Assembly: GCA_011523505.1 (NCBI GenBank)
Contig: WTGP01000026.1
Location: forward strand, 182,263-246,262
Direction: 5' to 3'
DNA length: 64,000 bases
From: Gammaproteobacteria bacterium
Lineage (GTDB): Bacteria; Pseudomonadota; Gammaproteobacteria; Steroidobacterales; Foliamicaceae
Shown: positions 27,570-37,519 of the stretch, piece by piece
How positions within the stretch are numbered: position 1 is the first letter of the stretch
Layout: each line of letters begins with the position of its first letter
Program-made: the position numbers and the translations under genes
The notes under the pieces: model-generated
Told to the model about the DNA's origin: nothing
Databases searched by the model: none
Seen by the model: only the letters and a program-made list of their open reading frames with translations

Positions 27570-30569
27570 ATGAAACGGCGAAAACGAACAGCGGGACTTG
27601 CCGCGACAGCCGTATTGCATTCCCTGGCCGCACAACTGCCGGCCGTCGCTCAGGAAACCGGTGAAGCATCCGCAGCGATCGAGGAGATCGTGGTGGTCGG
27701 CACCGCGATACGCGGCACGCCCATTGACGCGCCGCACGCGGTAAGCGTGGTTGACCGCGAAGCGCTGGAGCAGCAGGGCGCACCGCTGATGGTTGACCTG
27801 TTCAAGCATCTGGGCGCCAGCAACGGCGTCGTGGGCGAGCGCTCGGGCTGGTACAACACCAGCCTGCCGGCAGCGGTCCTTGAAAACGTTTCCAATGTCA
27901 ATCTGCGGGGCCTCGGCGCATCGCGATCGCTGGTGCTGTTCAACGGGAGCCGGCAGACCTATCTTCCCGCTCGGCTGATCGGCGGGCGCTTCGTGGACCT
28001 GGGCGTTCTGCCCGCCATCGCCATCGGGCGTATCGAAGTGCTGAAGGAGGGCGCCAGCGCCATCTATGGATCGGACGCGGTGGGTGGCATCGCCAATTTC
28101 GTCACCCGCGGCGATTTCGTGGGCCTTGAAGTCATTGCTTCCCACGACAGCTACGAGAGCGCCAGCGACCAGATGGCGGGAGTGATCTGGGGCGCCGCCG
28201 TGGGCGAAGCCAACTTCGTCATTTCGGTCGAGCACGAGCGGCGGGGCGAGCTGGAAGCGGAGGACCGCGACTGGGCGCTGCGTCCGCTGGTGGATCCCTG
28301 GAGGGCCGGCTGGTCGAGCGTCGGCAATCCCGGTTATTTCTGGTTCCCCGAGGGAATCGACACCGCGACCACCCCCAGGGAACAGGTCATCGACACGCTC
28401 AAGGCGGTCCAGTGGAGCGGCAGAACCGATCCCATGTGCAACGAACTGAACGGTTACCCGGAAAACCCGGCGGTCGATCCCTATTACTGCATCTTCAACT
28501 ACCAGCCGTTCGACAACCTGATCGAGGAAATGACTCTCACGCGGGTTTTTGCTGAACTGAACGGGCCGCTGGGAAGGAATGCCGGCTACCATCTCGAAGC
28601 GCTTTGGTCGGACGCGGCGATGCCGAAGTGGCAGACCCAGCCTTCCCATCCTCCGTTCCCCCTGCTGCATCGCGGCGTAATGGAGATCGCTCCGGACCAT
28701 CCCAACCGCGTGGCCTTCTGCGCCAACGAAGAATACAGCCGCGACTTTCGCACCGAGTGCATGGGCAACGAGAACTGGTACTGGCGGGGCCGGCCGTTCG
28801 GCAACGGCGATCCGGCCCGGACGGACCGGCGCGATACGAGCACCTGGCGCGTGGCCGGAAGCCTGGAGGGCTCGTTCGCCGTCCTTGGCGGGCGCGAGAC
28901 CTTCTACGACCTCGGGCTTTCCTGGTCCGGAAGCAGGGGTAATGTCTCGATACCCGCGATTCTCACCGAGCGCCTGTTTCTGGCGTTTCGCGGCTACGGC
29001 GGCCCGGATTGCGGCGTTGATGTCGTTCCCGACACGACACTCGGGCCCGGTATGCGGGTGGCAGACACGGAGAAAGCACCCGGCGCCGGCAGCTGCCAGT
29101 ACTACAACCCTTTCAGCAGCGCCAGCCGGTTTTCCTCCCTGCCGGGGGCGCCGTTTTACGACACACCCAACCCTCATTACGATCCCGCCCAGGCAAACTC
29201 CCCCGAACTGTTCGCATGGATGAACAGCGTTTCCGATCTGCACAGCGAAACGACGATGCTGGTTGCCGATGCGACCGTCAGCGGGAACTGGCTGAGCGAC
29301 GTGCTGGGATACGCCGCGGGCTACCAGTTCCGGAGGTTCAACGCCCAGGGCAGCCCCAATCCGCACGGGAACCTGAGCATCAATCCCTGCGCGGTGCTGG
29401 GCGACAGGAGCTGCCTGACCGGCAATTTCGGCCCGTTCACGTTCATAAACGCCTACAACCCGTACGACGAAGACCAGACCGTGCATCGCGTCTTCGCCGA
29501 GCTTGCGATCAACTTCAGCGAACGACTGGACTTCCAGATCGCGGCAAACTACGAGCGGTACGACGAGGCCGACAGCATCGATCCGAAGCTCGCGGTGCGC
29601 TGGCGACTAAGCGACGCGGTAACGTTGCGGGGGTCGGTCCAGACCACTTTCCGGACGCCCTCGGTGGACGACCTCCTCCAGGATGTGCCGCTTACCGTCA
29701 CCAATTACATCAGCCAGGTCGGCGCCTGGATCCCGGTGGACTTCTACGGCGATCCTTCGCTGGAGCCCGAGAGCGCGTTCACCTGGAACCTCGGGTTCAT
29801 TTTCCTCCTTGAGTCCGGAATCGAGATGACCCTGGATTACTGGAACTACGACTTCAGGGACGTCATCGGCAGCCTGCCGCATGACAGGATCGACGACCTG
29901 TACGCGGACCCGGCCACAGCCCATCAGGTGCTGCACTACATTTACTGCGCGGACGGCCGGGCGGACACGCTGTCGGAACCCTGCGGCTCCAGGTCCATAA
30001 CGCGCGTGGAGGTGCCCCTGGTCAACTGGCCCGGCGTCAAGACATCCGGCATCGACTGGGAAGCCCGCGGCTCATTCGATGTCGGACCCGGAGTGCTGGA
30101 TGCCGGCCTTAACGGGACCTATACGCTGGAATACGACATTCGCGCGTTGTACCTGGACGAGTTCCTGATCCAGGACTTCGTCGCCGCGGCCGGCAGACTG
30201 AACTTCGGCAATCCGCTGACGGTGCCCATTCCCGACTGGAAGGGCCAGGCGTACGCCGCCTACCACTGGAACGTCTACAGCCTTTCCGCATACCTGAACC
30301 ACGTGTCTTCCTACAAGGACGACAGCGCGCACGATGGCTTCGGCGGCGTGCCGGTCGAGAGTTTCACGGTGGACGGCTTCACGACTCTGGACCTGAGTTT
30401 CCAGTGGCGCCTGCCGCGATACGGCTTGAACCTGACGCTGTCCGCCCTGAATCTCACCGATGAAGCTCCACCCTTCGCCAACGTGGAGCACGCCTACGAC
30501 GGCATGACCCATAACCCGAAGGGCCGGCGACTGAAGCTGATTCTTCGCTACTCCCCCGGCGGCAGCTAG
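27570..30569 (+). CDS. TonB-dependent outer membrane receptor
   Basis: This 999-residue protein has a signal peptide (LAATAVLHSLAAQLPAVAQ), a TonB-box-like segment EEIVVVGTAI, a plug domain (NVNLRGLGASRSLVLFNGSR and IEVLKEGASAIYGSDAVGGI) and a long beta-barrel ending in an aromatic-rich strand (LKLILRYSPGGS). Such receptors take up siderophores, cobalamin or carbohydrates using TonB energy. The ligand cannot be told. ATG at 27570 follows a GGGGGAA stretch; the upstream frame has no signal features. It ends in a four-base overlap with the small gene after feoB on the other strand. Confidence 0.9.
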   Translation: MKRRKRTAGLAATAVLHSLAAQLPAVAQETGEASAAIEEIVVVGTAIRGTPIDAPHAVSVVDREALEQQGAPLMVDLFKHLGASNGVVGERSGWYNTSLPAAVLENVSNVNLRGLGASRSLVLFNGSRQTYLPARLIGGRFVDLGVLPAIAIGRIEVLKEGASAIYGSDAVGGIANFVTRGDFVGLEVIASHDSYESASDQMAGVIWGAAVGEANFVISVEHERRGELEAEDRDWALRPLVDPWRAGWSSVGNPGYFWFPEGIDTATTPREQVIDTLKAVQWSGRTDPMCNELNGYPENPAVDPYYCIFNYQPFDNLIEEMTLTRVFAELNGPLGRNAGYHLEALWSDAAMPKWQTQPSHPPFPLLHRGVMEIAPDHPNRVAFCANEEYSRDFRTECMGNENWYWRGRPFGNGDPARTDRRDTSTWRVAGSLEGSFAVLGGRETFYDLGLSWSGSRGNVSIPAILTERLFLAFRGYGGPDCGVDVVPDTTLGPGMRVADTEKAPGAGSCQYYNPFSSASRFSSLPGAPFYDTPNPHYDPAQANSPELFAWMNSVSDLHSETTMLVADATVSGNWLSDVLGYAAGYQFRRFNAQGSPNPHGNLSINPCAVLGDRSCLTGNFGPFTFINAYNPYDEDQTVHRVFAELAINFSERLDFQIAANYERYDEADSIDPKLAVRWRLSDAVTLRGSVQTTFRTPSVDDLLQDVPLTVTNYISQVGAWIPVDFYGDPSLEPESAFTWNLGFIFLLESGIEMTLDYWNYDFRDVIGSLPHDRIDDLYADPATAHQVLHYIYCADGRADTLSEPCGSRSITRVEVPLVNWPGVKTSGIDWEARGSFDVGPGVLDAGLNGTYTLEYDIRALYLDEFLIQDFVAAAGRLNFGNPLTVPIPDWKGQAYAAYHWNVYSLSAYLNHVSSYKDDSAHDGFGGVPVESFTVDGFTTLDLSFQWRLPRYGLNLTLSALNLTDEAPPFANVEHAYDGMTHNPKGRRLKLILRYSPGGS

Positions 30570-30715
30570 CGCCGGCGGCCGATCTCGTCCGGTGAAACGC
30601 TGGCTTCGCCGGTCTGTTTTCGGCGCCGGCGGGCGCGTATCCTCCGGAATATGAAGGCGCCTGCGATCAGCGCCACGATCAATAGCGCCAACACTTCCTG
30701 CACGCCCACGGTCAC
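30566..30715 (-). CDS. Small single-helix membrane protein encoded after feoB
   Basis: This 49-residue protein starts at a GTG that overlaps the feoB stop (GTGA). It has one hydrophobic helix (VLALLIVALIAGAFIF) followed by a strongly basic stretch RRIRARRRRKQ and a short polar tail. Small membrane proteins linked to FeoB are known in other bacteria, but those described often carry C-terminal cysteines, and this one has none. Translational coupling to feoB suggests a part in the ferrous iron transporter or its stability. Its function is otherwise unknown. Confidence 0.6.
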   Translation of the reverse strand: MTVGVQEVLALLIVALIAGAFIFRRIRARRRRKQTGEASVSPDEIGRRR

Positions 30716-32871
30716 CCCGCCAACCGGTAGGTGAGCATGCCGGCCAGCCAGGCAAAGCCGGACATGTAAATCCAGGCTCCCGCGGCCCATCGCCAGCTGT
30801 TCGTTTCCCTGCCTATGACCGCGACGGTCGAAACGCATTGCAGGGCAAAGGCGTAGAAGACCAATAGCCCCAGGGCCATGGCCAGGGTAAAAACGGGGCG
30901 TCCGTCCGGCCATCGCGACGCCCGCAATCGCTCCCTCAGGCCGACGCTGCCTTCGGCCTCGGAGCCGAGCGCATAGACGGTTCCCATCACGCCGATCACG
31001 ACCTCGCGCGCCGGGAATCCCGCGACCACGGATGCCGATACCCGCCAGTCCCATCCCAGCGGCCTGAAGACCGGTTCGATAGTCTTGCCTATGCGGCCCA
31101 GCAGGCTGTATTCCAGTTGGGCCGCGCGCTCTTCCGCATCGAGGCGGCGAAGCTGTATATGCAGGTCAGCCGGCTCTTGCGCCAGCGCGGCAACTTCCGC
31201 GCGCCGGTCCGCGAAGTCGTTCGCAATCAGGTCCGAACGCGGGAAGTATCCGAGCGCCCAGATCATTACGCAGGCTGCCGCAATAACGGTTCCCGCCCGG
31301 GTGAGGAACACCCGCACCTTGGCCGTCAGCTTGAGCGCGAGCACCCGTGCGTTCGGCCACCGAAACGGCGGCATTTCCATGAAAAACGAAGCTCCCGCGC
31401 CACGCAATGCAATGCGCCGCGTAAGAAGAGCGCTCACGGCCCCGCCGGCGATTCCCAACACGTACAGTCCCAGCAGGATCAGGCCGTGGAGATTGATCCA
31501 TCCGTTCAGGTAGTAGGCGGGCGGCACGAAGCCGGATATGAGCAGCGCATAGACGGGCAGGCGGGCCGAACAGGTCATCAGGGGTATCGCCACGATGGTC
31601 GCGAGCCGCGCCCGGCGATCTCCGACCACCCGCGTGGCCATGATGGCAGGCACCGCGCAGGCGAAGCCGGAGAGAAGCGGGATGAACGATTGTCCCGACA
31701 ACCCGCAGATTCTGAGCAGCCGGTCCATCAGAAACGAAGCCCGCGCCATGTAGCCACAGTCTTCGAGGAACAGAACGAGGGCAAACAGGAACACGATCTG
31801 CGGAACGAAGACGACGACCGCGCCCACTCCGGACCACAAGCCGTCGATCAGCAGGCTGGAGAGCGCGCCGGCCGGCAGCGTCGCCAGGGCCAGGGCGCCC
31901 ACCCCTTCGAAGAAAGCGCTGATTGCGTCCATCAGCGGCGTGGCCCAGGCGAACACCGCCTGAAAAACCGCGCTCATCACGGCTAGAAACACGATGGGCC
32001 CGGATACGGGATGGCTGACCAGGCGCTCCAGCCAGCCGGCCCGAGCCATACCGGCCGGGGGGCCGGTCGCTCCGGCCTGTCCCAGCCACCGGTCCACTTC
32101 CCGGTAGCGGCGGCGCGCCTCGCAGCTTTGCAGACTTGCTTCGCCCAATTGCGTGCGCAAGCGGCGCCGGGTGGTTTCGAGCAGGCGTCCGGCCTTGTCG
32201 CCGCCCGCCACGATCAGACGCCGTTCGAACTCGCCTCCGGTGTCGATGATGGCGCGTTCCAGGCATGGAGCTTCAGGCGCCGGCGCATCAAGATCCGTCC
32301 GCATCTGCGCGGCCGCCTCCCGAACCTCGGGCATGACCGGAACTGCCGTGACGTGCGTTCCGGCAAGCAAGCGTTCAAGGACTGAACGAAGTCCTTGAAT
32401 TCCCTTTCCGCGATTGGCCGTGATCGGCGCGACCAGGGCGGCAAGCTGTCGCGCCAGCGCCACGGGATCCAGCATTTCCCCCTGCCGCTCGGCCACGTCC
32501 TGCATGTTCAGCGCGACCGCTACCGGCAGTCCGAGCTCCCGGGCCTGGGAAAAGAGATACAGGCTTCGCCGCAGATTGGTGGCGTCGGCCACCAGCAGCA
32601 GGGCATCCGGCTTCGGGATTCCCTCGGCCATTCCAAGTACTACATCCAGCGTGATTCCGGATTCCGGTCCGTCCGCGGCCAGGGAGTAGGTGCCGGGAAG
32701 ATCGACCAGTTCCACGTCGCGCTTTTCGAGGCGCGCGATACCCATGATCTTCTCGACGGTTACGCCGGGATAGTTTCCGGTCCGTTGCCTGAGACCGGTA
32801 AGGCGGTTGAAGACGGTGCTCTTGCCGGTGTTGGGGCAACCCAGGACCGCGATCAGCGGGCGGCGGGGCAT
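30712..32871 (-). CDS. feoB: Ferrous iron transport protein B
   Basis: FeoB is the inner-membrane Fe(II) transporter with a cytoplasmic GTPase. The 719-residue protein begins with the G domain: G1 GCPNTGKSTVFNRL, switch region GNYPGVTVEK, G3 DLPGTYSL and G4 NMQDVAE. A helical guanine-dissociation-inhibitor-like part follows, then the membrane domain with two Gate-type regions (FIPLLSGFACAVPAIMATR and REVVIGVMGTVYALG). Length is a little below E. coli FeoB (773). feoA lies 8 bases upstream, and a Fur-box-like site lies before feoA. Confidence 0.96.
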   Translation of the reverse strand: MPRRPLIAVLGCPNTGKSTVFNRLTGLRQRTGNYPGVTVEKIMGIARLEKRDVELVDLPGTYSLAADGPESGITLDVVLGMAEGIPKPDALLLVADATNLRRSLYLFSQARELGLPVAVALNMQDVAERQGEMLDPVALARQLAALVAPITANRGKGIQGLRSVLERLLAGTHVTAVPVMPEVREAAAQMRTDLDAPAPEAPCLERAIIDTGGEFERRLIVAGGDKAGRLLETTRRRLRTQLGEASLQSCEARRRYREVDRWLGQAGATGPPAGMARAGWLERLVSHPVSGPIVFLAVMSAVFQAVFAWATPLMDAISAFFEGVGALALATLPAGALSSLLIDGLWSGVGAVVVFVPQIVFLFALVLFLEDCGYMARASFLMDRLLRICGLSGQSFIPLLSGFACAVPAIMATRVVGDRRARLATIVAIPLMTCSARLPVYALLISGFVPPAYYLNGWINLHGLILLGLYVLGIAGGAVSALLTRRIALRGAGASFFMEMPPFRWPNARVLALKLTAKVRVFLTRAGTVIAAACVMIWALGYFPRSDLIANDFADRRAEVAALAQEPADLHIQLRRLDAEERAAQLEYSLLGRIGKTIEPVFRPLGWDWRVSASVVAGFPAREVVIGVMGTVYALGSEAEGSVGLRERLRASRWPDGRPVFTLAMALGLLVFYAFALQCVSTVAVIGRETNSWRWAAGAWIYMSGFAWLAGMLTYRLAG

Positions 32872-32879
32872 GGCGGGAC

Positions 32880-33170
32880 TCAGGATTCGTCAGTGGCGGC
32901 CACGACGCGAATCATGCGGGATTGATCCCGCCGCAGGCAGACGGGATGGCCGCCGGCGACGATTTCCAGGGGATCGCCGCCAATGCCGCGGCGCAGCACG
33001 CGAACGCGAACCCCCGGCACCAGCCCCAGCGTCAGGAGTTCGCGGGAGACACGTCCTTCGCCCTGGACGGCGCGGATTTCGCTGCCGCAGCCGTTGGGCA
33101 GTTCGTCAAGACCGATTTCTCTCGCCAAAGTGATTTTTTTTCGGGATCGAGCGTTTTGTGAGTCTAGCAT
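32880..33170 (-). CDS. feoA: Ferrous iron transport protein A
   Basis: FeoA is a small SH3-like cytoplasmic protein needed for FeoB activity. Family features are ELLTLGLVPGVRVRVLRRG and DPLEIVAGGHPVCLRRDQSRMI. The ATG at 33170 gives 96 residues, longer than usual, and sits inside the Fur-box-like sequence with a -10-like TATGCT (33166-33171 complement) across it. The real start may therefore be downstream, for example TTG at 33128 (82 residues, matching the domain). The first ~14 residues look non-homologous. Confidence 0.9.
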   Translation of the reverse strand: MLDSQNARSRKKITLAREIGLDELPNGCGSEIRAVQGEGRVSRELLTLGLVPGVRVRVLRRGIGGDPLEIVAGGHPVCLRRDQSRMIRVVAATDES

Positions 33171-33193
33171 AAATGAGAATCATTATCATTCGT
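33169..33193. promoter_or_regulatory. Fur-box-like operator upstream of feoAB
   Basis: The 19 bases 33169-33187 match 15 of 19 positions of the Fur consensus GATAATGATAATCATTATC, and a second overlapping register starting at 33175 matches 13 of 19. The site lies between feoA and the divergent DUF1820 gene and covers a -10-like TATGCT for feoA, so iron-replete Fur would repress feoAB. The core read on the plus strand is GAGAATCATTATCATT. Confidence 0.8.
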
Positions 33194-33207
33194 TTCGGAT
33201 TACCATC

Positions 33208-33237
33208 TTCAATCGCCAGGGTTCGAACCGTTATAAT
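33208..33237 (+). promoter_or_regulatory. Probable promoter for the DUF1820 gene and perhaps purL
   Basis: TATAAT at 33232-33237 is a perfect -10 box. A weak -35 candidate TTCAAT (33208-33213) lies 18 bases upstream. The transcription start would fall just before the ATG at 33249, leaving a very short leader. Confidence 0.45.
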
Positions 33238-33248
33238 TGCCCTCGATC

Positions 33249-33584
33249 ATGGCGGCCAGGCCCCTTTATCGCATCAGCTTCCTGAACCAGGGCAAGGTCT
33301 ACGAAATGTACGCCCGCGGGGTTTCCCAGGGCGGCATGTTCGGGTTCGTGGAAGTGGACGGACTGGAGTTCGGAAAGCGCACGTCGCTGGTCGTGGATCC
33401 GGGCGAGGAAAAGATCAAATCCGAATTCTCCGGAGTGCGCCGCACCTATATTCCCTTGCATTGCGTTTTGCGCATCGACGAAGTGGAAAAACGCGGCGTG
33501 AGCAAGATTTCATCCGCCGAGGAGGGCAACGTGACGCAGTTTCCCGCGCCCGTGTATGCCCCCGGCGGAACCGGTTCCGACTAG
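33249..33584 (+). CDS. DUF1820 family protein
   Basis: This 111-residue protein belongs to the short proteobacterial DUF1820 family: [34 protein letters not shown] and [19 protein letters not shown]. No function is established for the family. It is soluble, with no signal or membrane helix, and the C-terminus is low complexity. It lies 22 bases upstream of purL and downstream of a clear -10 box, so it may head a transcript that includes purL. The divergent Fur-box-like site could also affect it. Confidence 0.85.
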   Translation: MAARPLYRISFLNQGKVYEMYARGVSQGGMFGFVEVDGLEFGKRTSLVVDPGEEKIKSEFSGVRRTYIPLHCVLRIDEVEKRGVSKISSAEEGNVTQFPAPVYAPGGTGSD

Positions 33585-33606
33585 GCACACCGGCAGGCCA
33601 CAGGGG

Positions 33607-36600
33607 ATGCTGGCGCTACCAGGTTCCGGCGCACTATCCCCGTTTCGACGCAAGTTACTCCTGAGCCGATTGCGGGTCCGGGAACCGGGCGTCCGGGAAG
33701 TAGGCGCCAGTTTCCTGCACCTTGTCAGCATCGATCCGCGGCCGGAGGGCGCCGAGCTCGACCGACTCCGTGAACTGCTGAACTACGGGCCGGACTGGGC
33801 GCAGCCGGAATTCGACGGCCGGGAAGAGGTTCTTCTCGCATTGCCCCGGCGCGGCAGTATTTCGCCCTGGTCCACCAAGGCCAGCGAGATTGCACGCCTG
33901 TGCGGTTTTCCGAATACGCATCGAATCGAACGCGCCGTGCGCTATCGGATAGCCGCTTCGGCGCCGCTGGGCCGGGAAGCCCGCGCCGAACTGTTCGACC
34001 GAATGACCCAGGACCTGTTGCCGGAGGGGGCGCCGCTGGACGAACTGTTCGCCCCGGAAGCCCCCCGGCGGCCGGAAGCGGTTCCCCTGCTTTCGGAGGG
34101 CCGCGAGGCGCTGGAGCGGGCCAACCGGGAAATGGCCCTGGCCCTGTCGCCGGAGGAGATTGCCTACCTGGAAACGGGCTTCGGGAAGCTGGGGCGCGAC
34201 CCGACCGACGCTGAATTGATGATGTTCGCGCAGGTCAACTCCGAACACTGCCGGCACAAGATTTTCAATGCCGACTGGTGGGATGGAGAGCAGCGGCTCG
34301 AGCATTCGCTGTTCGATCTCATTCGCCTGACTTCGGCGCGCAGCCCGGAGGGTTTGCTGTCGGCATACGTCGACAACGCCGCGGTCATCTCGGGCGGCCC
34401 GGCCCGGCGTCTGTTCGTGAACGGCTCCAGGCGCGAATACACGGTCGTTGACGAGCCGGCGCATACCTGCATCAAGGTCGAGACGCACAACCATCCCACG
34501 GCGATCTCGCCTTTTCCCGGCGCCGCGACGGGGGCGGGCGGCGAGATTCGTGACGGCGCGGCCACGGGGCGCGGCGCGCGGCCCAAAGCCGGAATGACCG
34601 GGTTTACGGTTTCCGATCTCAGGGTCCCCGGCGCGATCCGTCCCTGGGAGAACCTGACCGAGCGGCCCGGCCGGCTTGCCTCTCCTCTGCAGATCATGCT
34701 GGAGGCGCCGATCGGCGCGGCGTCCTTCAACAACGAGTTCGGGCGCCCCGCGGTGTCGGGGTATTTCCGTTGTTTCGAACAGGAAGGCGCGCGTCACTGG
34801 GGCTACCACAAGCCGATCATGATCGCCGGCGGCGTGAGCGCCGTTCGGGATCCCGACGTCCACAAGCGCAAGTCGCCGCCGGACACGCTGGTGGTGGTGC
34901 TGGGGGGACCGGCCATGCGGATCGGCGTGGGCGGCGGTTCCGCTTCCTCCAGGGGCAGCGGCGCCGATCATGAGGAACTCGACTACGCATCGGTGCAGCG
35001 CGGCAACGCCGAGATGCAGCGGCGCGCGCAGGAGGTCATCGACCGCTGCTGCGAACTGGGCCTTGCCGAGGAGGGCGGGAACCCGATTCTCGGCATCCAT
35101 GACGTGGGGGCCGGGGGACTGTCCAACGCGATTCCGGAGTTGCTGCACGACAGCGGAAGGGGCGCGGACCTTGCCTACGATGCCATTCCGAGCGCCGACC
35201 CGGGCATGTCGCCGCTGGAAACCTGGTGCAACGAGGCGCAGGAACGCTACATGCTGGCCGTGGACGGGGCGCGGCTGGACGAATTCGAGGCGCTGTGCCG
35301 GCGGGAGCGCTGTCCCTGGTCCCTGCTCGGCCGGATGGACGACAACGGCCGGATACGGCTTCTTCGCGACTCGGGGCCGCCGCCGGTGGACATGCCGCTT
35401 GATCTGCTGTTCGGCGGGGCGTCCGGGGTGACCATGCGCCTGTCGGAACACCGGCCGCGCGCGGACTCCCTGGAACTGGACGGCATCGATCCGGAAGAGG
35501 CCGCGAAGCGCGTCCTGTCCATGCCCGCGGTGGCCGACAAGTCCTTCCTGATCCACATCGGGGACCGGACCGTCGGCGGACTGGTCGCGCGAGATCAATT
35601 GATCGGGCCGTGGCAGGTTCCCGTCAGCGACGTGGCCGTGACGGCGCGCGACTTTTACGGCCACGCGGGGGAGGCGATGGCGGTCGGCGAACGCACGCCC
35701 GTGGCCGTCATCGATCCGGCCGCGGCCAGCCGTCTTGCCCTGGCGGAGGCATTGACGAATATCGCCGCCGCCGACATCGGACACGCGGCCCGCGTTCGCA
35801 TTTCCGCCAACTGGATGGCGGCGCCGGCCGAATCGGGCCAGGCATCGGCCCTGCGCCTGGCCGTCGAAGCCCTGTCGGCCTGTTGCCGGGAGCTGAAGGT
35901 TGCTGCGCCGGTCGGCAAGGATTCGCTTTCCATGCGAACGTCCTGGAACAACGCCGACGGCCGGGAGCACGTGGTTACGGCGCCGGTCTCGCTGGTGGTG
36001 ACCGCGTTTGCCCCGGTATCGGACCTGCGGCGCACGCTGACGCCCGAATTGGCGGACGTTCCCGGGACCCGTCTGCTTCTGTTCGATCTGTCGCCGGGCC
36101 GCAACCGCCTGGGCGGGAGCTGCCTGGCCCAGGCGTTCGGCCGATCCGGGGGCGAACCCGCCGACCTGGACGACTCCGGCCTGCTGGCCGCGCTGGTCGG
36201 GACCTTGCGCGAGCTGGCCGCGGAAGGAATTGCGCTGGCCTGGCACGACCGGTCCGACGGAGGGCTTTTCGTTACCTTGTGCGAAATGGCCTTTGCGGGC
36301 CGCCTGGGCCTGCAACTGGAAATGCCAGACGCGGGAGGCCAGGACTTCCTGGCACGGTTGTTCTCCGAGGAGCCGGGTGGCGTGCTCCAGGTTCATGAGG
36401 ACCAACTCGACAGAGTCCGGTCCCTGTGCCGGGATAACGGCCTGGATGAATGCCTGCTGGACCTGGGTGGGGTCACGGCTTCGGAGGGCGACTCGCCGCG
36501 TCCGCGCGAAATCGGGATTCGACACCGGGACGGCAAGCTGGAATTCGACCGCGTGCAATTGCACCGGTGCTGGTCGGAGCTGAGTTACCGCATGCAGTCG

Positions 36601-37509
36601 CTGCGGGACAATCCGGAGACGGCCGAAGAGCAGTTCCGAAGCCTTCTGGACGAAAACGATCCCGGATTGACGGCCGTAGCCGGCCATCCTCCGCGCGAGG
36701 CCGGCAAGGTCCGCAGCGCGCCCGCCGGCGGCGCCCGGCCCCGGGTGGCCATATTGCGCGAGCAGGGCGTAAACGGTCAGGCGGAGATGGCCGCGGCCTT
36801 CACGCAAGCCGGTTTTGTGGCCGTGGACGTGCACATGTCGGACATCCTCGGCGGCGGGGAGGACTTGAGCGGGTTCCAGGGCCTCGCGGCCTGCGGCGGG
36901 TTTTCCTACGGCGACGTGCTCGGCGCCGGGGGCGGCTGGGCGCGCTCCATCCTGATGAACGAAAGGGCGCGCGAAGTCTTCGCGCGGTATTTCGAGAGGC
37001 CGGACCGGTTCACGCTGGGCGTTTGCAACGGTTGCCAGATGCTCAGCCTGATTTCGGAATTGATTCCCGGATGCGAGCACTGGCCGCGCTTTACCCGCAA
37101 CCGTTCCGAGCAGTTCGAGGCGCGGCTCAGCATCGTGCGGGTCGAGCCCAGTCCTTCCTTGCTACTGGCGGGCATGGAAGGCTCCCTGCTGATGATCGCG
37201 ACGTCGCACGGTGAAGGACGGGCCGAATTCGCGACGCGCCGGCAGCGCAGGGAATGCGCAGAGTCGAACCTGGCCGCCTGCCGGTTCGTGGACGGGCACG
37301 GAGCGCCCACCGAGATCTACCCGGCCAATCCGAACGGGTCGCCCGGGGGGCTGGCCGGCCTGACATCCGTGGACGGGCGAGTGACCGCCCTGATGCCGCA
37401 TCCGGAACGGCTGTTCCGGTCCGCGCAGCACTCCTGGCATCCGCCCGGCTGGGGGGAGCATGGTCCGTGGATGCAGATGTTCCTGAACGCGCGTTCCGCC
37501 ATCGACTGA
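33607..37509 (+). CDS. purL: Phosphoribosylformylglycinamidine synthase (large type)
   Basis: PurL converts FGAR to FGAM with glutamine and ATP in purine synthesis. At 1300 residues it is the single-chain form found in gammaproteobacteria. Visible parts are the N-terminal PurS-like domain, the FGAM synthase region with [20 protein letters not shown] and [14 protein letters not shown], and a C-terminal class I amidotransferase with [15 protein letters not shown] (nucleophilic Cys) and MPHPERLFR (His-Glu pair). ATG at 33607 fits the family start [14 protein letters not shown]. Confidence 0.97.
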   Translation: MLALPGSGALSPFRRKLLLSRLRVREPGVREVGASFLHLVSIDPRPEGAELDRLRELLNYGPDWAQPEFDGREEVLLALPRRGSISPWSTKASEIARLCGFPNTHRIERAVRYRIAASAPLGREARAELFDRMTQDLLPEGAPLDELFAPEAPRRPEAVPLLSEGREALERANREMALALSPEEIAYLETGFGKLGRDPTDAELMMFAQVNSEHCRHKIFNADWWDGEQRLEHSLFDLIRLTSARSPEGLLSAYVDNAAVISGGPARRLFVNGSRREYTVVDEPAHTCIKVETHNHPTAISPFPGAATGAGGEIRDGAATGRGARPKAGMTGFTVSDLRVPGAIRPWENLTERPGRLASPLQIMLEAPIGAASFNNEFGRPAVSGYFRCFEQEGARHWGYHKPIMIAGGVSAVRDPDVHKRKSPPDTLVVVLGGPAMRIGVGGGSASSRGSGADHEELDYASVQRGNAEMQRRAQEVIDRCCELGLAEEGGNPILGIHDVGAGGLSNAIPELLHDSGRGADLAYDAIPSADPGMSPLETWCNEAQERYMLAVDGARLDEFEALCRRERCPWSLLGRMDDNGRIRLLRDSGPPPVDMPLDLLFGGASGVTMRLSEHRPRADSLELDGIDPEEAAKRVLSMPAVADKSFLIHIGDRTVGGLVARDQLIGPWQVPVSDVAVTARDFYGHAGEAMAVGERTPVAVIDPAAASRLALAEALTNIAAADIGHAARVRISANWMAAPAESGQASALRLAVEALSACCRELKVAAPVGKDSLSMRTSWNNADGREHVVTAPVSLVVTAFAPVSDLRRTLTPELADVPGTRLLLFDLSPGRNRLGGSCLAQAFGRSGGEPADLDDSGLLAALVGTLRELAAEGIALAWHDRSDGGLFVTLCEMAFAGRLGLQLEMPDAGGQDFLARLFSEEPGGVLQVHEDQLDRVRSLCRDNGLDECLLDLGGVTASEGDSPRPREIGIRHRDGKLEFDRVQLHRCWSELSYRMQSLRDNPETAEEQFRSLLDENDPGLTAVAGHPPREAGKVRSAPAGGARPRVAILREQGVNGQAEMAAAFTQAGFVAVDVHMSDILGGGEDLSGFQGLAACGGFSYGDVLGAGGGWARSILMNERAREVFARYFERPDRFTLGVCNGCQMLSLISELIPGCEHWPRFTRNRSEQFEARLSIVRVEPSPSLLLAGMEGSLLMIATSHGEGRAEFATRRQRRECAESNLAACRFVDGHGAPTEIYPANPNGSPGGLAGLTSVDGRVTALMPHPERLFRSAQHSWHPPGWGEHGPWMQMFLNARSAID

Positions 37510-37519
37510 GGCGGCGCGT

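Noticed and set aside
33655..37080. A 1141-codon open frame on the minus strand inside purL
   Set aside because: It is antisense to a full-length PurL with all motifs, and its translation is low in recognisable domains. Such long shadows are expected in GC-rich DNA.
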